A stretch of 64,000 nt of DNA, taken from contig NZ_CP015378.1 in NCBI RefSeq assembly GCF_001629705.1, positions 124,001 through 188,000 on the forward strand. The letters are read 5' to 3'. The notes beneath the pieces are model-generated. The model saw only the letters and a program-made list of their open reading frames with translations. It had not been told where the DNA came from and did no database searches. This DNA comes from Fictibacillus phosphorivorans (GTDB taxonomy: Bacteria > Bacillota > Bacilli > Bacillales > Fictibacillaceae). Position numbers and translations under genes: made by a program. Below are positions 43,373 through 53,656 of this stretch, one piece after another. How positions within the stretch are numbered: the first letter of the stretch is position 1; the number at the start of each line of letters is the position of its first letter.

Positions 43373-45547
43373 ATGTTTATCGTAAACGATGTATACCAAA
43401 TTGAAGATGCAAGCGGCAGGGAGCAATTGGAGCGGATACTCTGGATAGATGATGGACATGCAGTCTGTTTTTGTATTGATCTTGAAAAGGAAAATGCTCT
43501 TCCTATAAAAAGAACAATATCTGATCTTCAACAATTACATGGTGAAGGACTAGTAACTTTAGTAAACGAGGAACCTTATCCGTTTATCTATCAGAGTGAA
43601 GAGTATTTTACAGAGAAAAACAAGGGGTTGCGTGATGAAAGATGGTCCAGTATCGAGAACATGGTTTGCAAAGAACCAGAAATCTATGAAAGTAAAAATA
43701 GAGGTAAATTCATCGCTTTAGCAATGAATGATACTGGTAAGACGAAACGCTTACTGTATAAGTACCTTACACAATTTTGGCAAAGAGGGAAGGTTAAAAA
43801 TGCCTTATTGCCTGATTATCATAGGTCTGGTGGGAAAGGAAAAGAAAAGATTTTCAAAGGTAAGAAAAACGGGCGACCTCGGAAATTTGAGGCAGTTATC
43901 GGTGAAGGAATAGTAATCACGGATGAAATTAAAAGAGTTTTTGAAGTGAGTATCAAACGGTATTATCATACCACGAAGAAGAATCCACTATCAGAAGCCT
44001 TTAACTTGATGCTTAAAACATTTTTTGTATCTGATTATCGGTACGAAGATGGAGTAAGAAAGCCTATTTTACAAGCAGAGGACAAGCTACCCACTTACCG
44101 ACAATTCAGCTATTGGTATAAAAAAACATTTCAATTGGAAGAAAAGTTACGTAAGCGAAAAGGTAATCGTAAATATGAGTTACAAGATCGTGCTGTTTTA
44201 GGTACTTCTGTTGGCGATCTATATGGTCCAGGGACCAAGTTTCAAATTGATGCTACTGTTGCAGATGTTTATCTTGTAAGCTCATTCCATCGAAACTGGA
44301 TCATTGGTCGTCCTGTTATTTATGTTGTAATTGATGTTTTTAGCCGAATGGTGGTTGGGCTGTATGTTGGATTAGAAGGTCCATCATGGTTCGGTGCAAT
44401 GATGGCTCTCGCCAATACTGCTAGTGATAAAGTATCGTACTGTAAAAAGTATGGAATAGATATAAAGAAAGAAGAATGGGATTGTCACTATCTACCTCAA
44501 ACGTTATTAGCTGACCGAGGTGAACTAGAAGGGTACAACATCGAGCGACTTATATCTGCTTTTAATATGAAAGTTGAGAATACTCCTCCATATCGTGGAG
44601 ATTGGAAAGGAATTGTAGAACAACACTTTCGAATTATCCACTCAAAAGTAAAACCTTTTCTCCCAGGTTTTGTGGATACTGATGTTCAAGTCAGAGGAGA
44701 TCGTGATTACCGTCTGGATGCAACCTTAAACTTAGAGGAGTTTACTAGTATCATCGTTCGTTGTGTACTGCACCATAACAACCATCACTGGCTAAAGAAT
44801 TACAATCAGGATGAGATGATGATTGAAGATGAAGTATCTCTTATTCCTCGTGATTTATGGAACTGGGGTATTCAAAATCGATCAGGTAAACTTCGATCAT
44901 ACCCTGAAAACATCGTAAAATTGCACCTCCTTCCTTCAGCAACTGCGAGAGTAACATACAAAGGCATTGAGTTTAAAAAAATGAGCTACAGCTGTGAACG
45001 TGCACTAAAAGAAGGCTGGTTCGGGGAAGCCAGACAGAAAAGCTGGAGAATATCAATCTGCTACGATCCAAGGGATATGACACATATCTACTTGCCTTCT
45101 GATGATGGTCAAGGATATGAGGTAGCTTCTTTACTTGATCATCAAAAAAAATACAATGGAAAGACGCTTGAGGAAGTTCAGTATTATCATGACTACGAGT
45201 TATTGAAAAAACAAAAATACAGTCACGAAGAAACACAAGAAAAAGTAGATTTAGCGAGTGACATCGAACACATTGTGTCACGAGCCAAAAAGTCCTTAAA
45301 ACAAGAGGAAGTAAAGATGAGCAACGCTCAAAAAGTAAAGGGGATACGCGATAACCGCTCTATTGAAAAAGAGGAGAAAAGAAAAGATGAAGCCTTTTCA
45401 CTCTCTGAATATATCTTCAATCCTTCTGATAACCAACTAGAAGATCAAATTGAAGAGAAGTCACCTACTAAAAACTTGTCAAAAGTGGAGTTGTTGAGAC
45501 AAAGACAAAAGGAGAAGTTGCAACGTGTTCGAAACAACCAGCGATAG
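43373..45547 (+). CDS. tnsB: Tn7-type DDE transposase TnsB
   Basis: 724 residues from ATG 43373, with SD GAAGGA; the longer frame starts inside tnsA. The catalytic triad is D293 (QIDAT), D381 (ADRGE) and E416 (VEQH), with the same spacing as E. coli TnsB (273, 361, 396). A Mu-type C-terminal domain and a charged C-terminal tail that should contact TnsC follow. It cuts and joins the 3' ends. Confidence 0.96.
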   Translation: MFIVNDVYQIEDASGREQLERILWIDDGHAVCFCIDLEKENALPIKRTISDLQQLHGEGLVTLVNEEPYPFIYQSEEYFTEKNKGLRDERWSSIENMVCKEPEIYESKNRGKFIALAMNDTGKTKRLLYKYLTQFWQRGKVKNALLPDYHRSGGKGKEKIFKGKKNGRPRKFEAVIGEGIVITDEIKRVFEVSIKRYYHTTKKNPLSEAFNLMLKTFFVSDYRYEDGVRKPILQAEDKLPTYRQFSYWYKKTFQLEEKLRKRKGNRKYELQDRAVLGTSVGDLYGPGTKFQIDATVADVYLVSSFHRNWIIGRPVIYVVIDVFSRMVVGLYVGLEGPSWFGAMMALANTASDKVSYCKKYGIDIKKEEWDCHYLPQTLLADRGELEGYNIERLISAFNMKVENTPPYRGDWKGIVEQHFRIIHSKVKPFLPGFVDTDVQVRGDRDYRLDATLNLEEFTSIIVRCVLHHNNHHWLKNYNQDEMMIEDEVSLIPRDLWNWGIQNRSGKLRSYPENIVKLHLLPSATARVTYKGIEFKKMSYSCERALKEGWFGEARQKSWRISICYDPRDMTHIYLPSDDGQGYEVASLLDHQKKYNGKTLEEVQYYHDYELLKKQKYSHEETQEKVDLASDIEHIVSRAKKSLKQEEVKMSNAQKVKGIRDNRSIEKEEKRKDEAFSLSEYIFNPSDNQLEDQIEEKSPTKNLSKVELLRQRQKEKLQRVRNNQR

Positions 45548-47219
45548 ATGTTATACCCAACCTATGGTGGATGCTGTTTATAGTGAGCAAATTATCCAAG
45601 ATTATAAAACTAATCCATTAATTGAAGCACTCCCACCCATCTTTACGGAAGAAGATGTGATTGAACAGATATCTGTACTACCTCCTTATGATGAGAAAGA
45701 AAGAAAACTTAATCCAAGCTATCGATTTCATTGTGTGCAACGTTTATTTCAATATTTTCAACCATTTGAAATCCATCTCGATCTCGAACAGCGAATCGCA
45801 CGAGCAATTCGACAAGGATACATTAACCGTAACCCATTGAATAAAGAAGAAGTCTTAATGGTACACGAAAGCTATCAAGCCATAAAAGAAGGTAAATTTC
45901 TTAAAAGCTATCAAACACAAGCCAAAAGAACAGCTGCTGGATTTACCATTATCGGACTTTCAGGAATAGGTAAATCAACAGCAATTGAAAGAGTCCTATC
46001 GTTCTACCCTCAGCTAATCAAGCATCATGAATACAACGGGATACCATTTCATTTCACACAGATTAGTTGGCTAAAACTCGATTGTCCATTTGATGGCTCT
46101 TTAAAGGGGCTATGTATCAGTTTCTTTTCGGAATTGGACCGTCTGCTAGGGACGAACTATTTAAATAAGTTTGGCTCACAAAAAAACACAATGGATCTTA
46201 TGTTGCAAAGAATGTCACATCTCTCTAGTTTACACGGGATAGGTTTACTCATCATAGACGAAATCCAACATCTGAACTTAAGTAAAAGCGGCGGTTCAGA
46301 TAAAATGCTGAACTTCTTTGTGACGTTGGTGAACACCATCGGTATTCCAGTTATACTCGTGGGTACGAATAAAGCAGTATCTATTCTTCAAAGTGAATTT
46401 CGGCAAGCGAGACGTGGTAGCGGACAAGGAGATATGATTTGGGGACAGGTGCCCCAAAATGGGACATGGGAACTTTTTTTAGAGGGATTATGGGAGTACC
46501 AATGGACAAGCGAATTTACACCTCTCACTGCACAGATGAGTGATCTAATATATGACCAGAGTCAAGGGATTTTAGATATTGCGGTAAAACTCTTTATGCT
46601 CTCTCAAGTGAAAGCCATTTCAAATGAAGAAGAAAAAATTAGTGGAAAGATTATTAAGCAGGTGTCAAAAGAAAGTTTAAGATTGGTTCAACCGATGTTG
46701 CAAGCGTTACGTTCAGGAAATCCTAATGAAATTAACAGGTATGAAGATATTCGTTCGATTGATTTTGACGAAGAAATTGAAAAGTATAAAGCCTCCATCG
46801 ATATGCATGAAAAGGTTCGTATCCAAAAAAAGTTACAAGAACAAAAACGGCAAAAGACTGAGCAAACTCTTATGGAAAGTGTTACATTGCAACTTTTAGA
46901 TATGGATTTTGATCCAAAGAAAGTTGAACTTGCCGTTAAAAAGGTATTAAAAAAGGTGGGTGAGGTTGATAAACCCACAGTCCTAAGAGAAACTGTGAAG
47001 GTTTTGATTGAAAAAGAAGAGAATAATGAGCAAATAAAAAGGAAAAAGAAAAAATCGTCAGCGGAGATCAATTACCTTGGTCAGTTGATGAATGAAGCGA
47101 GAACACACAAAAAATCTGTTTATGAGTGGTATTTGGATAAGAATATTATAAAATCACCACTTGGTGAGTTTTGGAAGGATGATGAACATGCTGCTTTGGT
47201 TCCCAACTCCGTATCCTGA
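45525..47219 (+). CDS. tnsC: Tn7-type AAA regulator TnsC
   Basis: 564 residues from GTG 45525, with SD AAAGGAGA, overlapping tnsB by 23 bp. Walker A is GLSGIGKS (144-151) and Walker B IGLLIIDEIQHL. It links TnsAB to the target selector and carries target immunity. The C-terminal third is long and charged (LQEQKRQKTEQTL), consistent with E. coli-type TnsC. Confidence 0.95.
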   Translation: MFETTSDRCYTQPMVDAVYSEQIIQDYKTNPLIEALPPIFTEEDVIEQISVLPPYDEKERKLNPSYRFHCVQRLFQYFQPFEIHLDLEQRIARAIRQGYINRNPLNKEEVLMVHESYQAIKEGKFLKSYQTQAKRTAAGFTIIGLSGIGKSTAIERVLSFYPQLIKHHEYNGIPFHFTQISWLKLDCPFDGSLKGLCISFFSELDRLLGTNYLNKFGSQKNTMDLMLQRMSHLSSLHGIGLLIIDEIQHLNLSKSGGSDKMLNFFVTLVNTIGIPVILVGTNKAVSILQSEFRQARRGSGQGDMIWGQVPQNGTWELFLEGLWEYQWTSEFTPLTAQMSDLIYDQSQGILDIAVKLFMLSQVKAISNEEEKISGKIIKQVSKESLRLVQPMLQALRSGNPNEINRYEDIRSIDFDEEIEKYKASIDMHEKVRIQKKLQEQKRQKTEQTLMESVTLQLLDMDFDPKKVELAVKKVLKKVGEVDKPTVLRETVKVLIEKEENNEQIKRKKKKSSAEINYLGQLMNEARTHKKSVYEWYLDKNIIKSPLGEFWKDDEHAALVPNSVS

Positions 47220-49077
47220 TGAACTCCTTTACAGCGTATTTGCGAGATACCATGTTCGATCAGGTAATACGAGCCCTAAAATAACGACAGAGGAACTATT
47301 CGGAACACGCTCTATAAGGTCTGTATGGGATTTTCCAGCAAATTTAAATATATTACTGAAACGTCTCGGACCCTTTTGGAAAACAGATGATTTAATTCTG
47401 AAACATACCCTGTTTCCTTATTACGCTTCTTTCCTCTTGCCGAAACAAGCAGAAAAAGTAAAGAATTCGATGATCACGACAAAAGGAAGTACGATTCACA
47501 CCCGTATAGGAGTAGCGGCAAGTAATGTGAAACAAAAAATAAATCTTTGGGTTTGTAGCAGTTGTATTGATGAGGATCTGGATGCGTTCGGTGAGACTTA
47601 TTGGCACCGAACGCACCAACTTCCTGGTGTTTTTATCTGTCCAAAACATGAAACGGTTCTTGAAGAAACAGAAGTCTCAGTCAAAGCGAATAATCAACAT
47701 GAGTATATCGCTGCTCTACCTTCTGTTGAAAGAAAAAAGGCGGATTTAGGGGACTTAAGTAAAGACGACATCTCCTTGTTATTAAGGATTTCTAAAAAAT
47801 CAAAGAAACTTCTTGATGGCAATCATTTGCAAAAGGATAATAATACGATTCGAAACAAGTATCAGATTCTACTGAAACAACAAGAATTAGCGAGTATTAG
47901 TGGATTTGTAAAAAGAGAAAGAGTATACGAACGGTTTTCTTCCATGTTTTCGGACTGCTTTCTTAATTTATTACAGTCACCTGTTACGTATGAAGAAACA
48001 AATTGGCTGACAATGATCTTTCAAAAGCACCGTAAGTCTTTTCATCCAATTCGTCACATCTTGATCATGATGTTTTTAGAAACAGATCTAGATCATCTGT
48101 TTGATAAAGAAGAGTATCTACCCTTTGGAAAAGGTCCATGGCTATGTCTCAATCACACTTGTGATAAATATCAAAAGCGTTCAGTTACTTCATTAACGGT
48201 CACAAGATGTTACAACACAAAAAAACCTGTTGGAACGTTTTACTGTAAACATTGTGGGTTTGTTTTTTCTCGTAGAGGTCCTGATAGTGAATACACAGAT
48301 CAATATACAATCGGTACAATAAAGGATTACGGAGCTACATGGAAAGATAGATTGAAAACGCTAGTAATTGAAGAGAATGGTTTGCATAGTATCGCCAAAG
48401 AAATACGTGCTGATATTGCCACTGTAAAGAGGTATGCAGCGGAATTAAATTTAAATGTTTCATGGGTGCCACCCAAGCTGAATACTAGCTCATCAAAGCA
48501 AAGTACAGAGGAAACGGATGCAATGTTACTTGTACAGAAAGAAAGATGGAAAGAGCTTCAACAGCAGTATCCAGAGAAATCTAAGACGGAATTAAGGGAT
48601 TTGGCAAAAGATGTTTACTCTTATATCTACCGTTATGATAAAGAGTGGCTAAAAGTACACTCCCCCATTAAAAAAAGGCTAATTTCAACGTATCAACGTA
48701 TAGATTGGGAATTAAGAGACAATGAATTATTAAAACAAGTAAAAGAAACGGTTCAATGTTGGGATCAAGAAGCGACCAAACCTACGAGGATTACCGTTAG
48801 TGCTATTGCTAAAAAAATCAACAAGCTCTCACTGATTCAAAAGAAGGCTAATAAACTGCCAAAAACAATGAAGTATATAGATAAAGTAACAGAAGATATC
48901 GTTGAATACCAAAAGCGGCGTGTAGAATTTCTCGTCCAAAAGAAAAAAGAAAATAACGAACCGATCATTGATTGGGAGATATACCGAGAAGCGGGGCTGC
49001 GGTCAACAGTTTCAAGTGAAGTAAAGAGGTTGATTGCTTTAAGGGTAACGGAATATGAGTCTTCCAAAAAATGTTGA
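47188..49077 (+). CDS. tnsD: Target selector TnsD (TniQ family)
   Basis: 629 residues from ATG 47188, 9 bp after GGAAGG, overlapping tnsC by 32 bp. The N-terminal TniQ domain starts LLWFPTPYPDELLYSVFARYH. Zinc ligands are C-x2-C (CSSC) with H and CPKH, and a second Cys cluster is CLNHTC...CKHC. The long C-terminal DNA-binding part is typical of TnsD, which binds the 3' end of glmS. Location in attTn7 supports that role. Confidence 0.93.
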   Translation: MLLWFPTPYPDELLYSVFARYHVRSGNTSPKITTEELFGTRSIRSVWDFPANLNILLKRLGPFWKTDDLILKHTLFPYYASFLLPKQAEKVKNSMITTKGSTIHTRIGVAASNVKQKINLWVCSSCIDEDLDAFGETYWHRTHQLPGVFICPKHETVLEETEVSVKANNQHEYIAALPSVERKKADLGDLSKDDISLLLRISKKSKKLLDGNHLQKDNNTIRNKYQILLKQQELASISGFVKRERVYERFSSMFSDCFLNLLQSPVTYEETNWLTMIFQKHRKSFHPIRHILIMMFLETDLDHLFDKEEYLPFGKGPWLCLNHTCDKYQKRSVTSLTVTRCYNTKKPVGTFYCKHCGFVFSRRGPDSEYTDQYTIGTIKDYGATWKDRLKTLVIEENGLHSIAKEIRADIATVKRYAAELNLNVSWVPPKLNTSSSKQSTEETDAMLLVQKERWKELQQQYPEKSKTELRDLAKDVYSYIYRYDKEWLKVHSPIKKRLISTYQRIDWELRDNELLKQVKETVQCWDQEATKPTRITVSAIAKKINKLSLIQKKANKLPKTMKYIDKVTEDIVEYQKRRVEFLVQKKKENNEPIIDWEIYREAGLRSTVSSEVKRLIALRVTEYESSKKC

Positions 49078-49334
49078 TATAAAAACACTACTAAAAAGTA
49101 GTGTTCATCCTAAGATAGTAAAAAGCTAGAAAACATTAAGTTTCTGGCTTTTTGTTTCAACTGTAGTTAAAAGAATGTATGCGATAAATGTGTAAGTTAA
49201 AACAAGCTGACCTTTTTTATTTTCTAAATATTACTAAAATTTTAAATAATATTTATTAAACGCAACATAATATTACAATTTTTGATAAAATAATTTACAT
49301 AAAATAGAAAAGTTAAGGCTGAGGTGAAACAACT

Positions 49335-51206
49335 ATGATAAGTACTAGAGAAGATATTGATGTTTTATTAGTAGGTGCATTTCCAACAGAACAAGAATTG
49401 GAAGGAGATCCACGAATTATAATAAATAAGCAAAATTCTATTCAATTTAGATTAAAAGTAATAAGTGAAGCACCTAGAGATTTAAGAAAACAGTTCTTTA
49501 CATGTTACGGTTCACAGATTGAAGGCTGGGAAGATACACCGACATTAGACAAGGAAATTAGATTAAATAGATTTATTGAATATGTTGAAGACAAGGTATT
49601 TATTTTTCAACCACAGTTACGCCAAGAAGAAGGACGAACCCATTATAATGTATCAACTGCAAGATTTCCTATAATTAAAAATCGTCCTAAAAATGTTGGT
49701 GAAAATAGCAATTTTATTCCTATCCCATATGCAAATGATTACTCAACCTTTGAATTTGAAACAAGGTTACTTGAAAGTAGAACAATTGGAGAACTTGGAA
49801 AGTATCAAAATTATGAAACTCCTCAGTTTGTACTAAATGGAGAATATCTTTATGGAGAATTCTTAGACCATAAGCGTGTATCTACAGGATTAATATTGTT
49901 AGCTGATAAGATAAATAAATTAAAATTCCAACCAGATATTTACGAAGGATATGTTTTAATACATAAAGACATAGTATTTATTGACTCTGTACTTTGTCGT
50001 CAAAAGTTACCTAAATGGTTTGCAGAAAAGGGCAATACAGTAACGGGAGAAGTTTTATACCATCGTATGGAAGAGGACTATTCTCAAGACCCTAATCATG
50101 AGCATATAACATCATTTATTAAAGAAGGAGATTTTATTGAACATCTTAAAAATACTGTAACTCTTAATAACTTGTTTTATGATAAAAAGGAATTGACTAA
50201 TTTTCATGTTGCAATTAAGACAGGCAGTTTAGTTTTATTAAGCGGAATGTCAGGAACAGGGAAGTCTAAATTAGTTGATATGTATGCAAAAGCACTAGGG
50301 ATTTTTGAAACAGAGCAATATAAAGTGATATCGGTAAAACCAAACTGGACGGATGATTCTGACTTAATTGGTTTTTTAGACACACTTAATAATATTTATC
50401 GGCCAGCCGATTCAGGATTAGTTGATTTACTTATTGAAGCACAAGATAATGAAAACCATATATACTTAATTAACTTTGACGAAATGAATCTTGCTCGCGT
50501 TGAACATTATTTTAGTCAATTCCTAAGTGTATTAGAAATGGAAGTAGGACAAAGAAAATTATCTTTGTATAACCCAAAATTGAAGGATAAAGTTTTTAAT
50601 AGTTCACATTACCCTCCTGAAATAGAGATTGGGGAAAATGTTTTTTTTACAGGTACCATTAATATTGATGAATCAACACATCAATTTTCAGATAAGGTTT
50701 TAGATAGAGCGAATTTAATTAAATCTAAAGTTACGACATTTGATACATGGATGGAAAATGCTTTTAAGCCTTTAGAAACAAGTAAATCAATACCAGTAAT
50801 ATCTTATAATGACTTTAGCAAGTGGAAAAATAGGGATAAGCAACCTGTTTTAACTAATGATGAAATTAATTTTTTGCAGGATTATCATGATGATTTACAA
50901 AAAGTTGATAGTATGTTTGGAATAGGTTATAGAATTATCGTACAAATAGATAAATATTTAAAAAATATTCCTGATACCACTTTGGTTACAAGAAAAGAAG
51001 CCTTTGATTATCAATTTGCCCAAAGAGTATTACCAAAATTAAAAGGCTCTGAACAGCAACTAGAGAAAATTTTAGGGAATTTGAATGCTAAAGGACAATT
51101 ATTTGATTGGCTTGATATTTATACAACAGTAAGTGACTTTACCATATCAAGACAAATACTTGAACAAAAGTTAAGGGAGCTTATTTATCATGGGTATACC
51201 TCTTAA
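49335..51206 (+). CDS. McrB-like AAA ATPase
   Basis: 623 residues. The AAA module has Walker A GMSGTGKS (304-311), Walker B INFDEMNLARVEHYF (380-394) and TGTINIDEST with a following Arg (DRAN), as in McrB-type motors. The N-terminal 290 residues are a separate unknown domain that may read DNA. It overlaps its partner by 17 bp. Known McrBC systems cut modified DNA; the target here is not known. Strongly AT-rich compared with the tns genes. Confidence 0.85.
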   Translation: MISTREDIDVLLVGAFPTEQELEGDPRIIINKQNSIQFRLKVISEAPRDLRKQFFTCYGSQIEGWEDTPTLDKEIRLNRFIEYVEDKVFIFQPQLRQEEGRTHYNVSTARFPIIKNRPKNVGENSNFIPIPYANDYSTFEFETRLLESRTIGELGKYQNYETPQFVLNGEYLYGEFLDHKRVSTGLILLADKINKLKFQPDIYEGYVLIHKDIVFIDSVLCRQKLPKWFAEKGNTVTGEVLYHRMEEDYSQDPNHEHITSFIKEGDFIEHLKNTVTLNNLFYDKKELTNFHVAIKTGSLVLLSGMSGTGKSKLVDMYAKALGIFETEQYKVISVKPNWTDDSDLIGFLDTLNNIYRPADSGLVDLLIEAQDNENHIYLINFDEMNLARVEHYFSQFLSVLEMEVGQRKLSLYNPKLKDKVFNSSHYPPEIEIGENVFFTGTINIDESTHQFSDKVLDRANLIKSKVTTFDTWMENAFKPLETSKSIPVISYNDFSKWKNRDKQPVLTNDEINFLQDYHDDLQKVDSMFGIGYRIIVQIDKYLKNIPDTTLVTRKEAFDYQFAQRVLPKLKGSEQQLEKILGNLNAKGQLFDWLDIYTTVSDFTISRQILEQKLRELIYHGYTS

Positions 51207-52986
51207 TGAAATACCCTTTACTATAGAATTTTCAGTTCACAGTTTTGGTTCGGGAGAAAATAAGGAATATATAAGAGATCTAGTAACTACTTACGCTAAC
51301 AGTGAAATAGAGGCAAAGGTAGATCCTCTAGAAAAACTAGTCGAATTCAAAGAAATATTCGTTAATTTTAAAAGCAACAGCAGTAATTACCCAGAGGATG
51401 CAGCCCTTTACATTGATGGAATAGACGTATTAGAAAATTTACCAATAGATGAAAACGAGATAACTTACATACCACCAAATCAACATATTAAATTATTTAA
51501 TTATTCTTCGGATGGAGGCATTAATACACCATGGATTCCTGGATGTTATAGGATATCTGTAAAATGGGAAAATAAATACTATTATTCTATAATTAAAATC
51601 TTTCCGAAGAATATGTCAGAGGATTCACTGGATATAATGAGGCTAGATTTAGAAAATGTCGCAATGGGACTTGCAAGGGGCCTGTTAAGAAGAAAGAAGT
51701 CAATAAGCAGAGCTATGAATCATTTGTCTATACCAGAATCTTCACTAGATGGTTACTTTTATTTGAAAACAAGGGAAAGAAAATTATTTTTCTATCTTGA
51801 TGAAATAATTAATAGTCCCTTACATGATTTAAATAAAAAATATCAAGTCAGACCATTCCATAAGGTTACAAAAATTAATAATAAGACAAATAAGTGGATG
51901 CAAAGCGATAAGGGGATTTTTTATAATTCAGGAGTTGTAAATAAACCTACTATGCTTTTAACCCCTGTAATAAATATTGATAATAATACAACAGCAAATC
52001 TTTTTATCAAATATTTTTTGGAAGAATTTATTATTACTTTGAATAAAAGTATAGTAATTTTAAATAAAATTAAAAAATATTATGAAAATAATATTATACA
52101 ATCGTTCAATATAAATGAAAAAAAGATTTATCAAAATGCATATGACGAAACCATAAATTTATTAAATGACGTTGTAAGGTTAACAAGAAAGATTAGAAAA
52201 ATAACAAATAACAATTTCTTTATAGAAATTAAGAGACCAATAACATATAGCAAAATACCCTTAAGTATAACTAGAGACAATAGATATAAATTTATTTATG
52301 AAACATATAAAGAAATTAAAACAAACATTAAAGTAGATGTTAAAGCACTTTATGACTTCCAATGGAAATCCTCAGATCTAATATACGAATATTGGTGCTA
52401 TCTAAAAATAATAGAAACCTTAATTGAAATGGGATATAAAGCAAAAAACGGTTGGATTTTCGATTTAAACCATGATGATAAAATCTTTTTACCATCGATT
52501 CCAGATGGAACCTGTGTACTTCTTGAAAAAGACAATTCAACGGTAAAGGTATTCTTTAATCAAAGGTTACCGCTTTTTCCAAAACAAGCTAAGGAAATGC
52601 ACTCTCCAATATGGAGTAGATCACCAAAAAATAAACCCGATGTGCGTATGGATGTCTATCTCGCCCAACAACAAGGTACCCTTGTCTTTTCGCATTCACT
52701 TATTTTTGATGCTAAATATCGTCCTTCAGATCAAGTTTGGAACCTTAGTAGAGCTAAGACTCCCAGAAGGACAGAAGCAATGTTTCAATTAAGTGAATAC
52801 GTTAATAAAATCGTTAGTACAAATAGCAACTCAAACGTGGTTAAAAAGGTAATTGCGATTTGTCCAACGGATTTAAAAAACAATAAAAAACATTTACACG
52901 ATGAAAATCATAATGTCATATTAGTTAATCTTTCTCCAGGCGATACAAATGACTCCATTTCTGAAGTTATTAGACTTTATCTTTAG
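51190..52986 (+). CDS. McrC-like DUF2357 nuclease
   Basis: 598 residues. A PD-(D/E)xK pattern is visible as P483-D484 and D507-A-K509 (FDAKYR), as in DUF2357 proteins that pair with McrB-like ATPases. The N-terminal part is beta-rich and the middle is a long Lys/Asn-rich helical stretch. It starts inside the McrB-like gene, so the two are co-translated. Confidence 0.85.
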   Translation: MGIPLNEIPFTIEFSVHSFGSGENKEYIRDLVTTYANSEIEAKVDPLEKLVEFKEIFVNFKSNSSNYPEDAALYIDGIDVLENLPIDENEITYIPPNQHIKLFNYSSDGGINTPWIPGCYRISVKWENKYYYSIIKIFPKNMSEDSLDIMRLDLENVAMGLARGLLRRKKSISRAMNHLSIPESSLDGYFYLKTRERKLFFYLDEIINSPLHDLNKKYQVRPFHKVTKINNKTNKWMQSDKGIFYNSGVVNKPTMLLTPVINIDNNTTANLFIKYFLEEFIITLNKSIVILNKIKKYYENNIIQSFNINEKKIYQNAYDETINLLNDVVRLTRKIRKITNNNFFIEIKRPITYSKIPLSITRDNRYKFIYETYKEIKTNIKVDVKALYDFQWKSSDLIYEYWCYLKIIETLIEMGYKAKNGWIFDLNHDDKIFLPSIPDGTCVLLEKDNSTVKVFFNQRLPLFPKQAKEMHSPIWSRSPKNKPDVRMDVYLAQQQGTLVFSHSLIFDAKYRPSDQVWNLSRAKTPRRTEAMFQLSEYVNKIVSTNSNSNVVKKVIAICPTDLKNNKKHLHDENHNVILVNLSPGDTNDSISEVIRLYL

Positions 52987-53060
52987 CTTAAAAATGTAAT
53001 CAACAAGTTTTATTAATAAACTAGAAGTTAAAATTTTTAAACTATAAGTGGTAAAATATC

Positions 53061-53093
53061 AAAACCCCATTTCCAATTTGGAAATGGGGTTTT
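53061..53093. terminator. Bidirectional terminator after the McrC-like gene
   Basis: AAAACCCCATTTCC and GGAAATGGGGTTTT form a perfect stem with an AATT loop, flanked by T runs, between convergent genes. Confidence 0.9.
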
Positions 53094-53127
53094 TAACGGT
53101 TTTGTATTTATAGTTTTTGCACTTGTC

Positions 53128-53451
53128 TTAAAAACCTAATTTTCTAACTGCATAATCAGTACCAGCTTTATCAAGCATTTCTTGCCAGGATGTGAAGCTT
53201 GTGTGAGATCTAACATAAACATCCCATTCATCATCAGGGATTGCAGCAAAGTCCTTACTTGAATTCACAGTATAAGGAGATTTCTCTATCATTTCTTCCA
53301 TTGAAGAGAAAGAAGTAAATTGGTGCATAAATGAATTCGTAAATAATTCTTCAAATGAAATAGATTTCGTTTTTTCTAGTTCTTCGGCGTTATTTTCTAG
53401 CTCTTTTAAACGGTTTTGTAATTGTTTCATACCTGTCATTTTGAATTTCAT
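53128..53451 (-). CDS. Unknown 107-residue cargo protein
   Basis: Starts at ATG 53451 (MKFKMTGMKQLQNRLKELE) with an excellent SD AGGAGGTGAT. The N-terminal part is a short coiled coil; the C-terminal part repeats a F-T-S-F/W-x-x-M pattern (FTSFSSMEEMI and FTSWQEMLD). No family recognised. It opposes the McrC-like gene and is divergent from the nucleotidyltransferase. Confidence 0.75.
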   Translation of the reverse strand: MKFKMTGMKQLQNRLKELENNAEELEKTKSISFEELFTNSFMHQFTSFSSMEEMIEKSPYTVNSSKDFAAIPDDEWDVYVRSHTSFTSWQEMLDKAGTDYAVRKLGF

Positions 53452-53656
53452 TTTTATCACCTCCTATAAAATGGTAGTACAAAAGTGAAGATTATGGAAG
53501 GGTTATTTGTCGACAAATGTGTTTTTATTGGGTAAATACGCTTAGGTATTAATACTTTTAAAAACGTTGTCTAATTTTGGTTAAAATATACGTTTTTGTT
53601 ATTATTTCTTTGATATAATTAAAATTGGATAAATAAGGATTAAAAGGGGTTATAAG

